Source of the DNA: UBA4285 sp050944355
Lineage (GTDB): Bacteria; Bacillota; Clostridia; Lachnospirales; Lachnospiraceae
Assembly: GCA_050944355.1 (NCBI GenBank)
Contig: JBMNQX010000010.1
Location: 3,789 to 67,788, forward strand
Length of the DNA: 64,000 bases
Direction of reading: 5' to 3'
Part shown: positions 1 to 6,643 of the stretch, piece by piece
Position numbering within the stretch: position 1 is the first letter of the stretch
Layout: every line of letters begins with the position of its first letter
The notes under the pieces: generated by a model
Told to the model about the DNA's origin: nothing
The model's database searches: none
Seen by the model: only the letters and a program-made list of their open reading frames with translations
Position numbers and translations under genes: made by a program

Positions 1-118
1 CGTTGTATATGCCTTGTTCATAGGATTTTTGAAGCATTTGAAGCGAGACCGCCATGGATTTTGCACCATCATCCACGCCTGGCACAACATGACAATGCAT
101 GTCCCAGATATCGGCCAT
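1..118 (-). CDS. CpsB/YwqE-type PHP tyrosine phosphatase, N-terminal fragment
   Basis: Only the first 39 residues are in the window; the gene runs off the left edge. The start reads MADIWDMHCHVVPGVDDGAK. The D-x-H-C-H-x-x-P-G-V-D-D-G-A motif is the metal-binding N terminus of the PHP-domain protein-tyrosine phosphatases (CpsB, CapC, YwqE) that dephosphorylate bacterial tyrosine kinases controlling capsule and exopolysaccharide synthesis. The ATG at 118 has a strong AGGGGG ribosome site 7 bases upstream. By family, a capsule or exopolysaccharide locus may lie beyond the left edge; that is inference. The fragment is short but the motif is distinctive. Confidence 0.75.
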   Translation of the reverse strand, partial: MADIWDMHCHVVPGVDDGAKSMAVSLQMLQKSYEQGIYN

Positions 119-334
119 TCAATTCCCCCTTTAATTCAAATATTGTATACTAATATCGTCAGTCTTACAGTTTAACAGTTTAATTTTTAAGAATCTATCG
201 GCATATTGCACAAAAAACTCAATCTTTGCCTTTGGTTTCCTGTTCAAGATAAATATTCTTGGGATATGTTATATTCAACCCCTTACAGTTGCTCTTTTCA
301 ATACAAGACAAATGCTCATAAATCTTCTTTACAC

Positions 335-362
335 AAAAAGGCATACCGAAAACCGGCATGCC
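335..362 (-). terminator. Intrinsic terminator of the molybdenum-hydroxylase operon
   Basis: On the minus strand a 9-bp stem (GGCATGCCG / CGGTATGCC, one G-T pair) is followed by five T residues. It lies 41 bases past the stop of the last operon gene and before the CpsB-like start, so it plausibly closes the ten-gene transcript. The 119-402 gap holds otherwise only the CpsB-like leader. Confidence 0.7.
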
Positions 363-402
363 AGTCATTTGCCATTTCTCTGCGGATGCGCCTGCACCTT
401 TG

Positions 403-1356
403 TCATGAATGTTTTGTATTCATTGCCGTTTCTTCCATCAGCTGCCGGAATCTCATCTCCGCATACCGGCTGACGTCCTGCTGCAAAACCTCGAAGATGT
501 GAATCAGTTTCTCCCCGCGCGTCGTGATCACCGTCCCGCCGCCGGATTTCCCGCCCGTCTGCCGCTTTACAATGCGATACCCGAGCTGCTTTTCGGCGCG
601 CGCGATCATCCGCCACGCACTGTTGTAAGAGATGTCTGCCTTTATACAGGCTTGCCGGACAGAACCGCACTCCCCGATCTGTTTCAGCAATTTGAGGAGA
701 GCCGGGTCAAAAAATTCCCGGCCGCTCACCAGGCTGACGGAGGTTCTGACCTGCATCAGTTTCGAGTTCTGCGTGTCAATCGCGTGCTGAAGAACGTCAT
801 TTGAATTTTCTTTCAGCGTGACTCCCTCATCGTCCACATGCATATAATAGGGAATCAGGCCCGGTATGGAGCGCAATACCCCGAGAAGTCCCTTATTTCC
901 CCTGTATTCCAGGATCGAAGGGATAAGCGGGGCGTCGATCAGGATCGGATGGCCCACCTTGTGGCCCGCAATCGGCATCACAAGCGGCTCGCTGCATTTC
1001 ATCTCGAGTCTCACCGTGTCCTCGAGAAAAAACGGCACTGTCTCGGGCGTGATAAAAATTCGGTCCGCCTTTCCCTGCATCCAGGAGAGTCCTATCCGCA
1101 CGCTGTCGATCATGGAGGTGTTTTTGTAGTTCTCATTCCGCAGAAAAACCGCGCCTGAATTTTTCAGGGCTTCCTCTTCCTGTTCCGCTTTGTAGCCGGT
1201 CACGACGACGATAGTATCCACGCCTGCACGGCGGAAAGACGTGACGATCCGCTCTGTGAATGAGATTCCGTCCACCTCCATCATTTCGCGGTAGCGGTTC
1301 ACATGGCTGGAATATCCGGCGGCGAGGACGATGGCTCCGTACTTTTTCTCCGTCAC
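403..1356 (-). CDS. MobA-like nucleotidyltransferase fused to a ModE-like winged helix
   Basis: 317 residues from a GTG start one base after the DUF1292 stop, with AAGG upstream. Residues 1-200 are a nucleotidyltransferase of the MobA/MocA (molybdenum cofactor cytidylyl- or guanylyltransferase) family. The signature LAAG at 11-14 is followed by YSSHVNRYREM where the family usually has S-S-R-M-G-x-x-K, so the Arg and Lys that bind the nucleotide phosphate appear changed to His and Arg. Residues about 210-300 are a ModE/LysR-type winged helix, with GSVRQACIKADISYNSAWRM and the ModE-like TGGKSGGG wing. MobA-like enzymes attach a nucleotide to molybdopterin for hydroxylase maturation; ModE domains bind DNA or respond to molybdate. 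As last gene of the operon it probably matures or regulates the Mo enzyme. It may have lost catalysis. Confidence 0.75.
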   Translation of the reverse strand: MTEKKYGAIVLAAGYSSHVNRYREMMEVDGISFTERIVTSFRRAGVDTIVVVTGYKAEQEEEALKNSGAVFLRNENYKNTSMIDSVRIGLSWMQGKADRIFITPETVPFFLEDTVRLEMKCSEPLVMPIAGHKVGHPILIDAPLIPSILEYRGNKGLLGVLRSIPGLIPYYMHVDDEGVTLKENSNDVLQHAIDTQNSKLMQVRTSVSLVSGREFFDPALLKLLKQIGECGSVRQACIKADISYNSAWRMIARAEKQLGYRIVKRQTGGKSGGGTVITTRGEKLIHIFEVLQQDVSRYAEMRFRQLMEETAMNTKHS

Positions 1357-1357
1357 T

Positions 1358-1672
1358 TTATTCGCCTTCCATCAGATGTCCGTAATCTCTGGTGATCAGT
1401 TTCGAGACCGCATAGAGTTCATCCGCATCGCTGACGGGCTCAAAGTAAAACGTATCCCCCTCAGACACCTTGCGGACAACCGTGATGTCGTTCATACCAT
1501 CCGGATCCTTTCTCTCCCCGTTCTCGTCCTTTTCTTCGGCTGAGACGAGCGCCATGTAATTTTTCCCATTCAACTCATATTCGTCCAGAATCACAAATTC
1601 GTACTCTTTGTTTTTGTTGTCTACCAGCGTGACTCTGCGCTGCTCTACTCTCTTCTCATTTTCATCCATCAT
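1358..1672 (-). CDS. DUF1292 (YrzB-like) protein
   Basis: A small acidic protein of about 104 residues. The N-terminal part VTLVDNKNKEYEFVILDEYELNGKNYMAL matches the DUF1292 pattern (a short beta-rich domain, function unknown, usually seen near ruvX and alaS in Bacillota), here followed by an unusual charged insertion (EEKDENGERKDPDG). Two adjacent ATGs (1672 and 1669) follow GAGG; either could start. It sits 8 bases after the thioesterase stop and 1 base before the MobA-ModE gene, so it is cotranscribed with the molybdenum enzyme, which is not its usual neighbourhood. Its role here is unknown. Confidence 0.65.
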   Translation of the reverse strand: MMDENEKRVEQRRVTLVDNKNKEYEFVILDEYELNGKNYMALVSAEEKDENGERKDPDGMNDITVVRKVSEGDTFYFEPVSDADELYAVSKLITRDYGHLMEGE

Positions 1673-1680
1673 CTGCACCT

Positions 1681-2223
1681 CTAAAATCGGATTGTCTGCC
1701 GCTCGGGTTCCCACGCATGCAGGATTCTCTTGTGCTCGCGCTGCGCCGTAGCGCTGTCGTCATGAATCATTATATAATGAACGGTCGCCGTGGCCGCCAC
1801 ACTCTGATCCGGCAGAATGATGGCGCCGTCCACAAAATAATGTCTTCTCTCTTTCCGGCACGGACATGCGACGATCACTACCTCCGTGTTTTCCGGAACC
1901 GGCTTCCAGTAGTGGACGTTCAGCTCAACCGTCATGGCGTTGACATTTTCTTCTTCGCGCTTCGTCTGGTGCCAGCAGACCTCGTCAAAATAGGTCGCGA
2001 GGATTCCTCCGTGCGTCACATTGGGAAATCCGTTCTCGCTCGCGTCGGTGCGGGCGATTCCCGCCGCGTAGCCGTCGTCCGTAAAATAGACTCTGACGTG
2101 AAGTCCACCGTCACTGCGGTCTCTGCACCCGTAACAGGTCTCGCGCCACGGACGGCTGCAGAGCACTTTGTGATCCTTTACGGTTCTGGCACAGAATTTT
2201 TCATACAGCTCGTCATGAACCAT
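1681..2223 (-). CDS. Hotdog-fold acyl-CoA thioesterase (PaaI/THEM4-like)
   Basis: 180 residues. The region VTHGGILATYFDEVCWHQ (about 68-86) has the HGG-x5-(D/E)-E arrangement of the PaaI/THEM4 hotdog thioesterases, followed by the beta-strand segment VELNVHYWKPVPENTEVVI. Such enzymes hydrolyse acyl- or aryl-CoA thioesters in the cytoplasm. An extra N-terminal 35-residue segment is rich in Cys (CSRPWRETCYGC), which is unusual and could bind a metal. ATG 2223 is preceded by GAGGAG; the gene overlaps the upstream gene by 11 bases, so translation is probably coupled. In this operon it would release the product acid from CoA or recycle stalled CoA esters. Confidence 0.75.
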   Translation of the reverse strand: MVHDELYEKFCARTVKDHKVLCSRPWRETCYGCRDRSDGGLHVRVYFTDDGYAAGIARTDASENGFPNVTHGGILATYFDEVCWHQTKREEENVNAMTVELNVHYWKPVPENTEVVIVACPCRKERRHYFVDGAIILPDQSVAATATVHYIMIHDDSATAQREHKRILHAWEPERQTIRF

Positions 2224-2593
2224 GGTCTGCTCCTCTGTTAACCGCCGCGCGATAGTCCGCGAACCCGGACAGCGCGTTCTTTAACGTCAGAAGCGCCATC
2301 AGGGCATAATAATATTGTTCGTCGTCAGCATTTTCCGCGGGGACGCCCAGCGAGTGCAGAATATCGTCCGGGGTGACGAGATCGGCCGCCATCACTGCTT
2401 TTCCGCGGATGAGACCGGCGAGACTGTCGAGCGCCTTTTTCTGTCCGTCAGAACACAATGCCGTCGTGGTGATCCGCACCTGCGTTATGATATCCCGCTC
2501 TGTTGAAAAACTCAGGCACGCAAGCAGCCGGTTCTCCCTGTCTCTCAGTTCACTGATCGTCTCGGGGACTGCCCGTGACGTTTCTTTCTCCAA
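2213..2593 (-). CDS. IscU/NifU-N-like protein lacking most cysteine ligands
   Basis: 126 residues from a TTG start; AGGAGG 7 bases upstream decides the start. The stretch ALCSDGQKKALDSLAGLIRGK, then a DIxxxLGVP segment and a C-terminal helix MALLTLKNAL, follows the layout of the IscU/NifU N-terminal scaffold (GCGSAIASSSLATEWVKGK ... LSLPPVKLHCSMLAEDAIKAAL). Of the three cluster-binding Cys only the central one seems kept (LC-SDG); the His-Cys position is replaced by Tyr-Tyr. I infer a divergent Fe-S scaffold relative, perhaps an adaptor for the Fe-S-rich hydroxylase rather than a working scaffold. The alignment is by eye, hence the modest confidence. Confidence 0.5.
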   Translation of the reverse strand: MEKETSRAVPETISELRDRENRLLACLSFSTERDIITQVRITTTALCSDGQKKALDSLAGLIRGKAVMAADLVTPDDILHSLGVPAENADDEQYYYALMALLTLKNALSGFADYRAAVNRGADHGS

Positions 2594-2663
2594 TTTTATT
2601 CCTCCTGTTTTCCGTCTGCTGCCCGCGGGCGTCAGGCGGATTGTTCTGGGATCTGTATGTATT

Positions 2664-3443
2664 TCAGAACGGCTTGCCCGCTGCCGTCTCGTTCCAGATC
2701 GAGCGCAGCAGGTAATTGTTCACCAGATCTTCGATAACCGCGTAATTCGGCTCCTGGCGCGTCGCCGCGCCCCAGACGCGCCGGCAGTATTCCGGCGACT
2801 GAATGAAAATGCCGATGCTCCCGATCACACAGCAAGACATCATCGACGCCTGCTGCTCATTTTTGATCTCTCCGCCGGACAGGATGAGCTGTGTCAGCAC
2901 GGACCCGAACTCTTCCTCCAGCACTTCCGCCAGTTTTTTCCGATATGGCTCCGGCAGATGATCTTCCTGCATGCAGAGCAGCACATAGCTCCGGTTCTTC
3001 GGATGAAAACACAGATAGACGTGTCTGTACAACAGATGCTCCAGCTTCTGGAAACTCTCCTCCCGGCTGTACTGCCCCGATGTAAGATACGATCTTGCCT
3101 CTTCCGTGATGTCGCGGTAACAGCTGCGAATCCGCGAGATCAGATCCTCCGTGACCGCGTCTGAGATTTTCTCCTCGCTCAAACAAAGAGACTGTGCCGC
3201 ATCCGGCCGGATTTCTTTTCCGGCGCTCTCAATGCTTTCCGAATCACCCGGATCGCCCGCCGGCGCCAGAAATGTCCCGATGTCCTCATCCCGACAGCCC
3301 GCGGCCAGAAATTTCTCTCGGGTAAAACCGGATACACCGTCCCGGATCAGAATATCGCGGGCCGCGCGCAGAAATTTGTCACGATAAGATTCCAGCGGTC
3401 TGCCCGCCGCATTGACCGGATTCGCGTAATTAAATTCAGGCAT
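2664..3443 (-). CDS. Divergent TetR-like regulator
   Basis: About 259 residues from the ATG at 3443, which has AAAGGAG 5 bases upstream and begins 10 bases after the ligase stop. Residues 18-55 (YRDKFLRAARDILIRDGVSGFT) look like the first helices of a TetR DNA-binding domain, but the recognition helix region (FLAAGCRDEDIGTFLAP) is poorly conserved. The rest is helical, with a C-terminal segment (VIGSIGIFIQSPEYCRRVWG) like TetR effector domains. It may be a local regulator, or a TetR-fold protein that no longer binds DNA. Its position inside the operon, with a canonical TetR gene upstream at 12.2-12.9 kb, makes two TetR-type proteins for one locus. Confidence 0.5.
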   Translation of the reverse strand: MPEFNYANPVNAAGRPLESYRDKFLRAARDILIRDGVSGFTREKFLAAGCRDEDIGTFLAPAGDPGDSESIESAGKEIRPDAAQSLCLSEEKISDAVTEDLISRIRSCYRDITEEARSYLTSGQYSREESFQKLEHLLYRHVYLCFHPKNRSYVLLCMQEDHLPEPYRKKLAEVLEEEFGSVLTQLILSGGEIKNEQQASMMSCCVIGSIGIFIQSPEYCRRVWGAATRQEPNYAVIEDLVNNYLLRSIWNETAAGKPF

Positions 3444-3453
3444 CTCAGCTCCT

Positions 3454-4962
3454 TTAGTGGTATTTCTTCGAGAGGAGTTTGTAGTCATTGATCTCGGCAG
3501 GTGCTTTCAGCGCACTGCGGTCGATCTTGTAGTTCGCGCTCCTCGGCATTTCGTCCAGTCTGATCAGCGCCGACGGAATCATGTAATAGGGAAGATTTCT
3601 GCCGATATATTCGCGCAGCTGATCGTGGTTGACCTCGCCGTTCGCGGTGTAATACCCGATCAGAATATTCTCGCCGCCCTTGTCACAGAACGCCTTGCAG
3701 CATGCCTCCTCAACCGTTGGAAAGCGCATCATGCAGTTCTCCACAGCCGTGAGTTCGATCCGGAATCCCCGCACCTTTACCATATCGTCCTGCCGGCCGA
3801 AGATGTTGAGTGTTCCGTCCCTGTCGATCGACGCGCTGTCTCCTGTCTTGTATATAATCTCATACCCCGGCTCGCGGGTAAAAGGATTCTGGATAAAACT
3901 GGCATGATTTTTTTCCGGCAGCTTCAGGTATCCCGCGCAGATCTGCGGTCCGCTGAGCCACAGCTCACCGCTCACGCCCGCCGGCACCGGCTTTCCTGTC
4001 TTGTCGACGACCCATGCGCGGATGGTCGGCACGAGTTTCCCGGCCGGGTAATGGCTCCGGCTGTCCTTTATCCAGTAAATCGATACGATTGCGCAGGCTT
4101 CTGTGCTGGCATAGACATGCGCGATCCGGTAGCTTCGGGATCTCAGGTTTCTCGCGGATTCGCTCCCGCAGATCAGAACCTTAAGCGGACTCCCCTCGTC
4201 GCACTGCGCGTATTTGACAGCCATGTGCGGCGGCAGAAACGTCACAGTTATTCGATTGTCCCGGTAATATTTCGCGAGACTCTTTATACTCTTTCGGATT
4301 TCCGCCGGGATCAGGTACAGACACGCCCCGGTCAGCAGGCTCACGCACAGGTCAAACAGGGACGCCACGAACATCATGCTCGCGAAACAGGCGTATCTGT
4401 CCGCGCCGGTGATTCCCAGCTCTTTATAATTGGACACGCTCGTGAGGATATTCCGATTTGTCAGCAATACGCCTTTCGGTCTCGACGTGCTGCCGCTCGT
4501 ATAGACGATCGCCGCGAGGCGGTTTTTTTCACCGCGTTCCTCAAACGGCTCGTCGCTCTCCTCTTCGACAGCCTCCTGAATCCATTCCGGCGTAATGACT
4601 TCCTGCGTGGCGCATTCTTCCATGCACTCGCGGTTCCTCTGCGCCGGATATTTCCTGTCGAGAAAAAGATAGACGCATCCGCACTTCCAGATGCCCAGAA
4701 TCCCGATGACAGTCTCGACAGAGCGGCCGGCCATGACAGCCACGGCGCTGCCCGGCTTCAGATTCTCGGACGCAAGTTTTCTCGCTGCCTGATCGCTCAT
4801 CCGGTCCAGCTCCCGATACGTCAGGCTCGCGTTCTCACACACGACGGCCGGCCGGTCCGGCTGACAGGCCGCCACTTTCCGGAAAATACCGATCAAAGAT
4901 TCCCGCCTGAACAGATCCGGATCCGCTGCCAGCTGATCAGACCAGTATTTTTCATTTTCCAT
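3454..4962 (-). CDS. AMP-forming acid ligase (ANL superfamily)
   Basis: 502 residues from ATG 4962 (GGGAG upstream). All ANL landmarks are present: P-loop YTSGSTSRPKGV (154-165), the A5 motif with ASTEA (285-289), the TGD aspartate (375), the hinge FGRQDDMVKVRGFRIE (388-403) and the catalytic lysine in NYKIDR (K479). The enzyme adenylates a carboxylate and passes it to CoA (or a carrier). In length and hinge sequence it resembles amino-acid/DltA-type adenylation domains as much as classical aryl-CoA ligases, so the substrate is open. No carrier protein is visible nearby, and CoA-transferase and thioesterase genes flank it, so CoA ligation is the likelier role: activating the acid used by the Mo hydroxylase. 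Confidence 0.85.
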   Translation of the reverse strand: MENEKYWSDQLAADPDLFRRESLIGIFRKVAACQPDRPAVVCENASLTYRELDRMSDQAARKLASENLKPGSAVAVMAGRSVETVIGILGIWKCGCVYLFLDRKYPAQRNRECMEECATQEVITPEWIQEAVEEESDEPFEERGEKNRLAAIVYTSGSTSRPKGVLLTNRNILTSVSNYKELGITGADRYACFASMMFVASLFDLCVSLLTGACLYLIPAEIRKSIKSLAKYYRDNRITVTFLPPHMAVKYAQCDEGSPLKVLICGSESARNLRSRSYRIAHVYASTEACAIVSIYWIKDSRSHYPAGKLVPTIRAWVVDKTGKPVPAGVSGELWLSGPQICAGYLKLPEKNHASFIQNPFTREPGYEIIYKTGDSASIDRDGTLNIFGRQDDMVKVRGFRIELTAVENCMMRFPTVEEACCKAFCDKGGENILIGYYTANGEVNHDQLREYIGRNLPYYMIPSALIRLDEMPRSANYKIDRSALKAPAEINDYKLLSKKYH

Positions 4963-5029
4963 ACATACTCCCGGAAACACGGAAACCTGCACCCTGAAAA
5001 ACAGAGCGCAGGCACCGGTTTCAAAACAG

Positions 5030-6628
5030 TCAGTGAATCATTTCCTTCAGTCCGATTTTTCCTTCCTGGAAAATTTTCGGATCCATCAGTTTCAGGTCAT
5101 CCGCTATGATCGGCTTGAAATCCATATAGGCAAGAACCTGCGACTGCAGGTCGATGCCCGGCGCGATTTCAATGAGCTTCAGACCTTCTTCCGTCAGTCT
5201 GAATACCGCGCGGTCCGTCACGTAGAGGACGTTCTGTCCGGTCTTGATGGCGTGCGGTCCGCTGAACGTAACCTGTTTGATTTCGTTGACGAACTTTCTC
5301 TCAGCGCCTTCGTGCAGAATGACAAGTTTTCCGTCCCGGATCTCGGCTTTGTAGCCGCCAGCCGTCATCGTTCCGCAGAAAATGACATTGCGCGCGCCCT
5401 GCGTCAGATCGATAAATCCTCCGGCTCCGGGTCTTCTCTCATTGCCGTTCTTGTCGACGAACAGTGACACGTTGACGGAACCCTGCGGGTCGCACTGCGC
5501 GAGCCCGACAAATGTCGCGTACAGATAGCCGCTGTCGTACAGGTCGAAGATCGTCGGACTGTCCACAAAAGCCATGGCATTTGTGGTAGAGCCGAACGAC
5601 GTCCTCGCCGCCGGCACGCCGCCGAACGCCCCGGTCTCGACCGTCAGAATCAGATCGTCCGCGATTCCCTCTTCGCTTGCCACGTTCGCGATGCCTTCCG
5701 GATAGCCGAGTCCGGTGTTGACCGGGACATGGAGTTTCAGTTCCATCGCGGCCCGGCGCGCCACCGTCTTCTTGACGCCAAGCGGGAGCACCGCTGTCTC
5801 TGCGACCGGATATTTGTATTTACCCGTATAGGCGGGATTGTAATACTCGCCCATCGTCATGCGATGATTCTTCTCAGGGTCGGTCGTGATGATCAGCTTG
5901 TCGATGAACGCACCCGGAACGACGACCTCCTTGGCCGGCAGCGCTCCTTTGCGGACCACGTTCTTGACCTGGCAGAGGACAATGCCTCCGCTCGCCTTCG
6001 TCGCCATCGCGATTGCCTGAATATTTGTCAGGACAGCCTCATCCTCGCAGGTGAGGTTTCCTTCTTCATCGGCTGTCGTTCCGCGGATCAATGCGACGTC
6101 GATCTTCGGGGTCTTGTACGCGAGGTACTCCTCCCCACCGATCGTCACGAGCGACACCAGATCTTCTTTTGTAATTGCATTCGTCTTGCCGCCCTCAAAT
6201 CTCGGGTCGACAAATGTGCCGAGTCCTACCTTCGAGAGCTCGATGTCCAGTCCCTTTGCCCGCGTCTTGAACATATGCTCAATGACGCCCTGCGGGAAAT
6301 TGTAGGACTCGACTTTGTTTTCGCTTTCCATCTGGACGATCGTGTGATTCGAGCCGTTGTGGCCGACGATCACACGGCGGATCATTCCTTCGTGGGCGAA
6401 ATGTTCAAAGCCCCGGAAAACTCCTCCGACCGGTCCCATGTCGCCGACGCCGGACGCGGACATAATCGTCATATCCTTCGGATGTCCCTCCGCGTTCCAG
6501 CGGTCTTCGATCGCGGCACAGATCTCTTCCGCGAGACAGTTGTTCATGTTGCCGGCACATACGAGAAACGATCCGTCCTTAATCAACTCAGCGGCTTCCG
6601 CGGCCGTGCATATTTTCGTAAAAGCCAA
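5030..6628 (-). CDS. Family I acyl-CoA:carboxylate CoA-transferase (YdiF/Pct type)
   Basis: 532 residues, the normal length for the fused alpha-beta CoA-transferases (propionate CoA-transferase, YdiF). The start is TTG 6628 with AAGGAGG upstream, 15 bases after the FAD-subunit stop. The catalytic glutamate is in TVETGAFGGVP (E331); RGTTADEEGNLTCEDEA (182-198) and the glycine-rich GAGGFIDLTQGARNVIFCGT are family hallmarks. These enzymes move CoA between acids through a glutamyl-CoA thioester in a ping-pong reaction. Together with the ligase this gives two activation routes: ATP-dependent priming, then transfer of CoA from product to new substrate. Its acid partner cannot be read from sequence. 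Confidence 0.9.
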   Translation of the reverse strand: MAFTKICTAAEAAELIKDGSFLVCAGNMNNCLAEEICAAIEDRWNAEGHPKDMTIMSASGVGDMGPVGGVFRGFEHFAHEGMIRRVIVGHNGSNHTIVQMESENKVESYNFPQGVIEHMFKTRAKGLDIELSKVGLGTFVDPRFEGGKTNAITKEDLVSLVTIGGEEYLAYKTPKIDVALIRGTTADEEGNLTCEDEAVLTNIQAIAMATKASGGIVLCQVKNVVRKGALPAKEVVVPGAFIDKLIITTDPEKNHRMTMGEYYNPAYTGKYKYPVAETAVLPLGVKKTVARRAAMELKLHVPVNTGLGYPEGIANVASEEGIADDLILTVETGAFGGVPAARTSFGSTTNAMAFVDSPTIFDLYDSGYLYATFVGLAQCDPQGSVNVSLFVDKNGNERRPGAGGFIDLTQGARNVIFCGTMTAGGYKAEIRDGKLVILHEGAERKFVNEIKQVTFSGPHAIKTGQNVLYVTDRAVFRLTEEGLKLIEIAPGIDLQSQVLAYMDFKPIIADDLKLMDPKIFQEGKIGLKEMIH

Positions 6629-6643
6629 AGCTGTCCCTCCTTA

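Noticed and set aside
206..502. 98-codon open frame on the plus strand
   Set aside because: No ribosome site, crosses a terminator and is antisense to the MobA-ModE gene.
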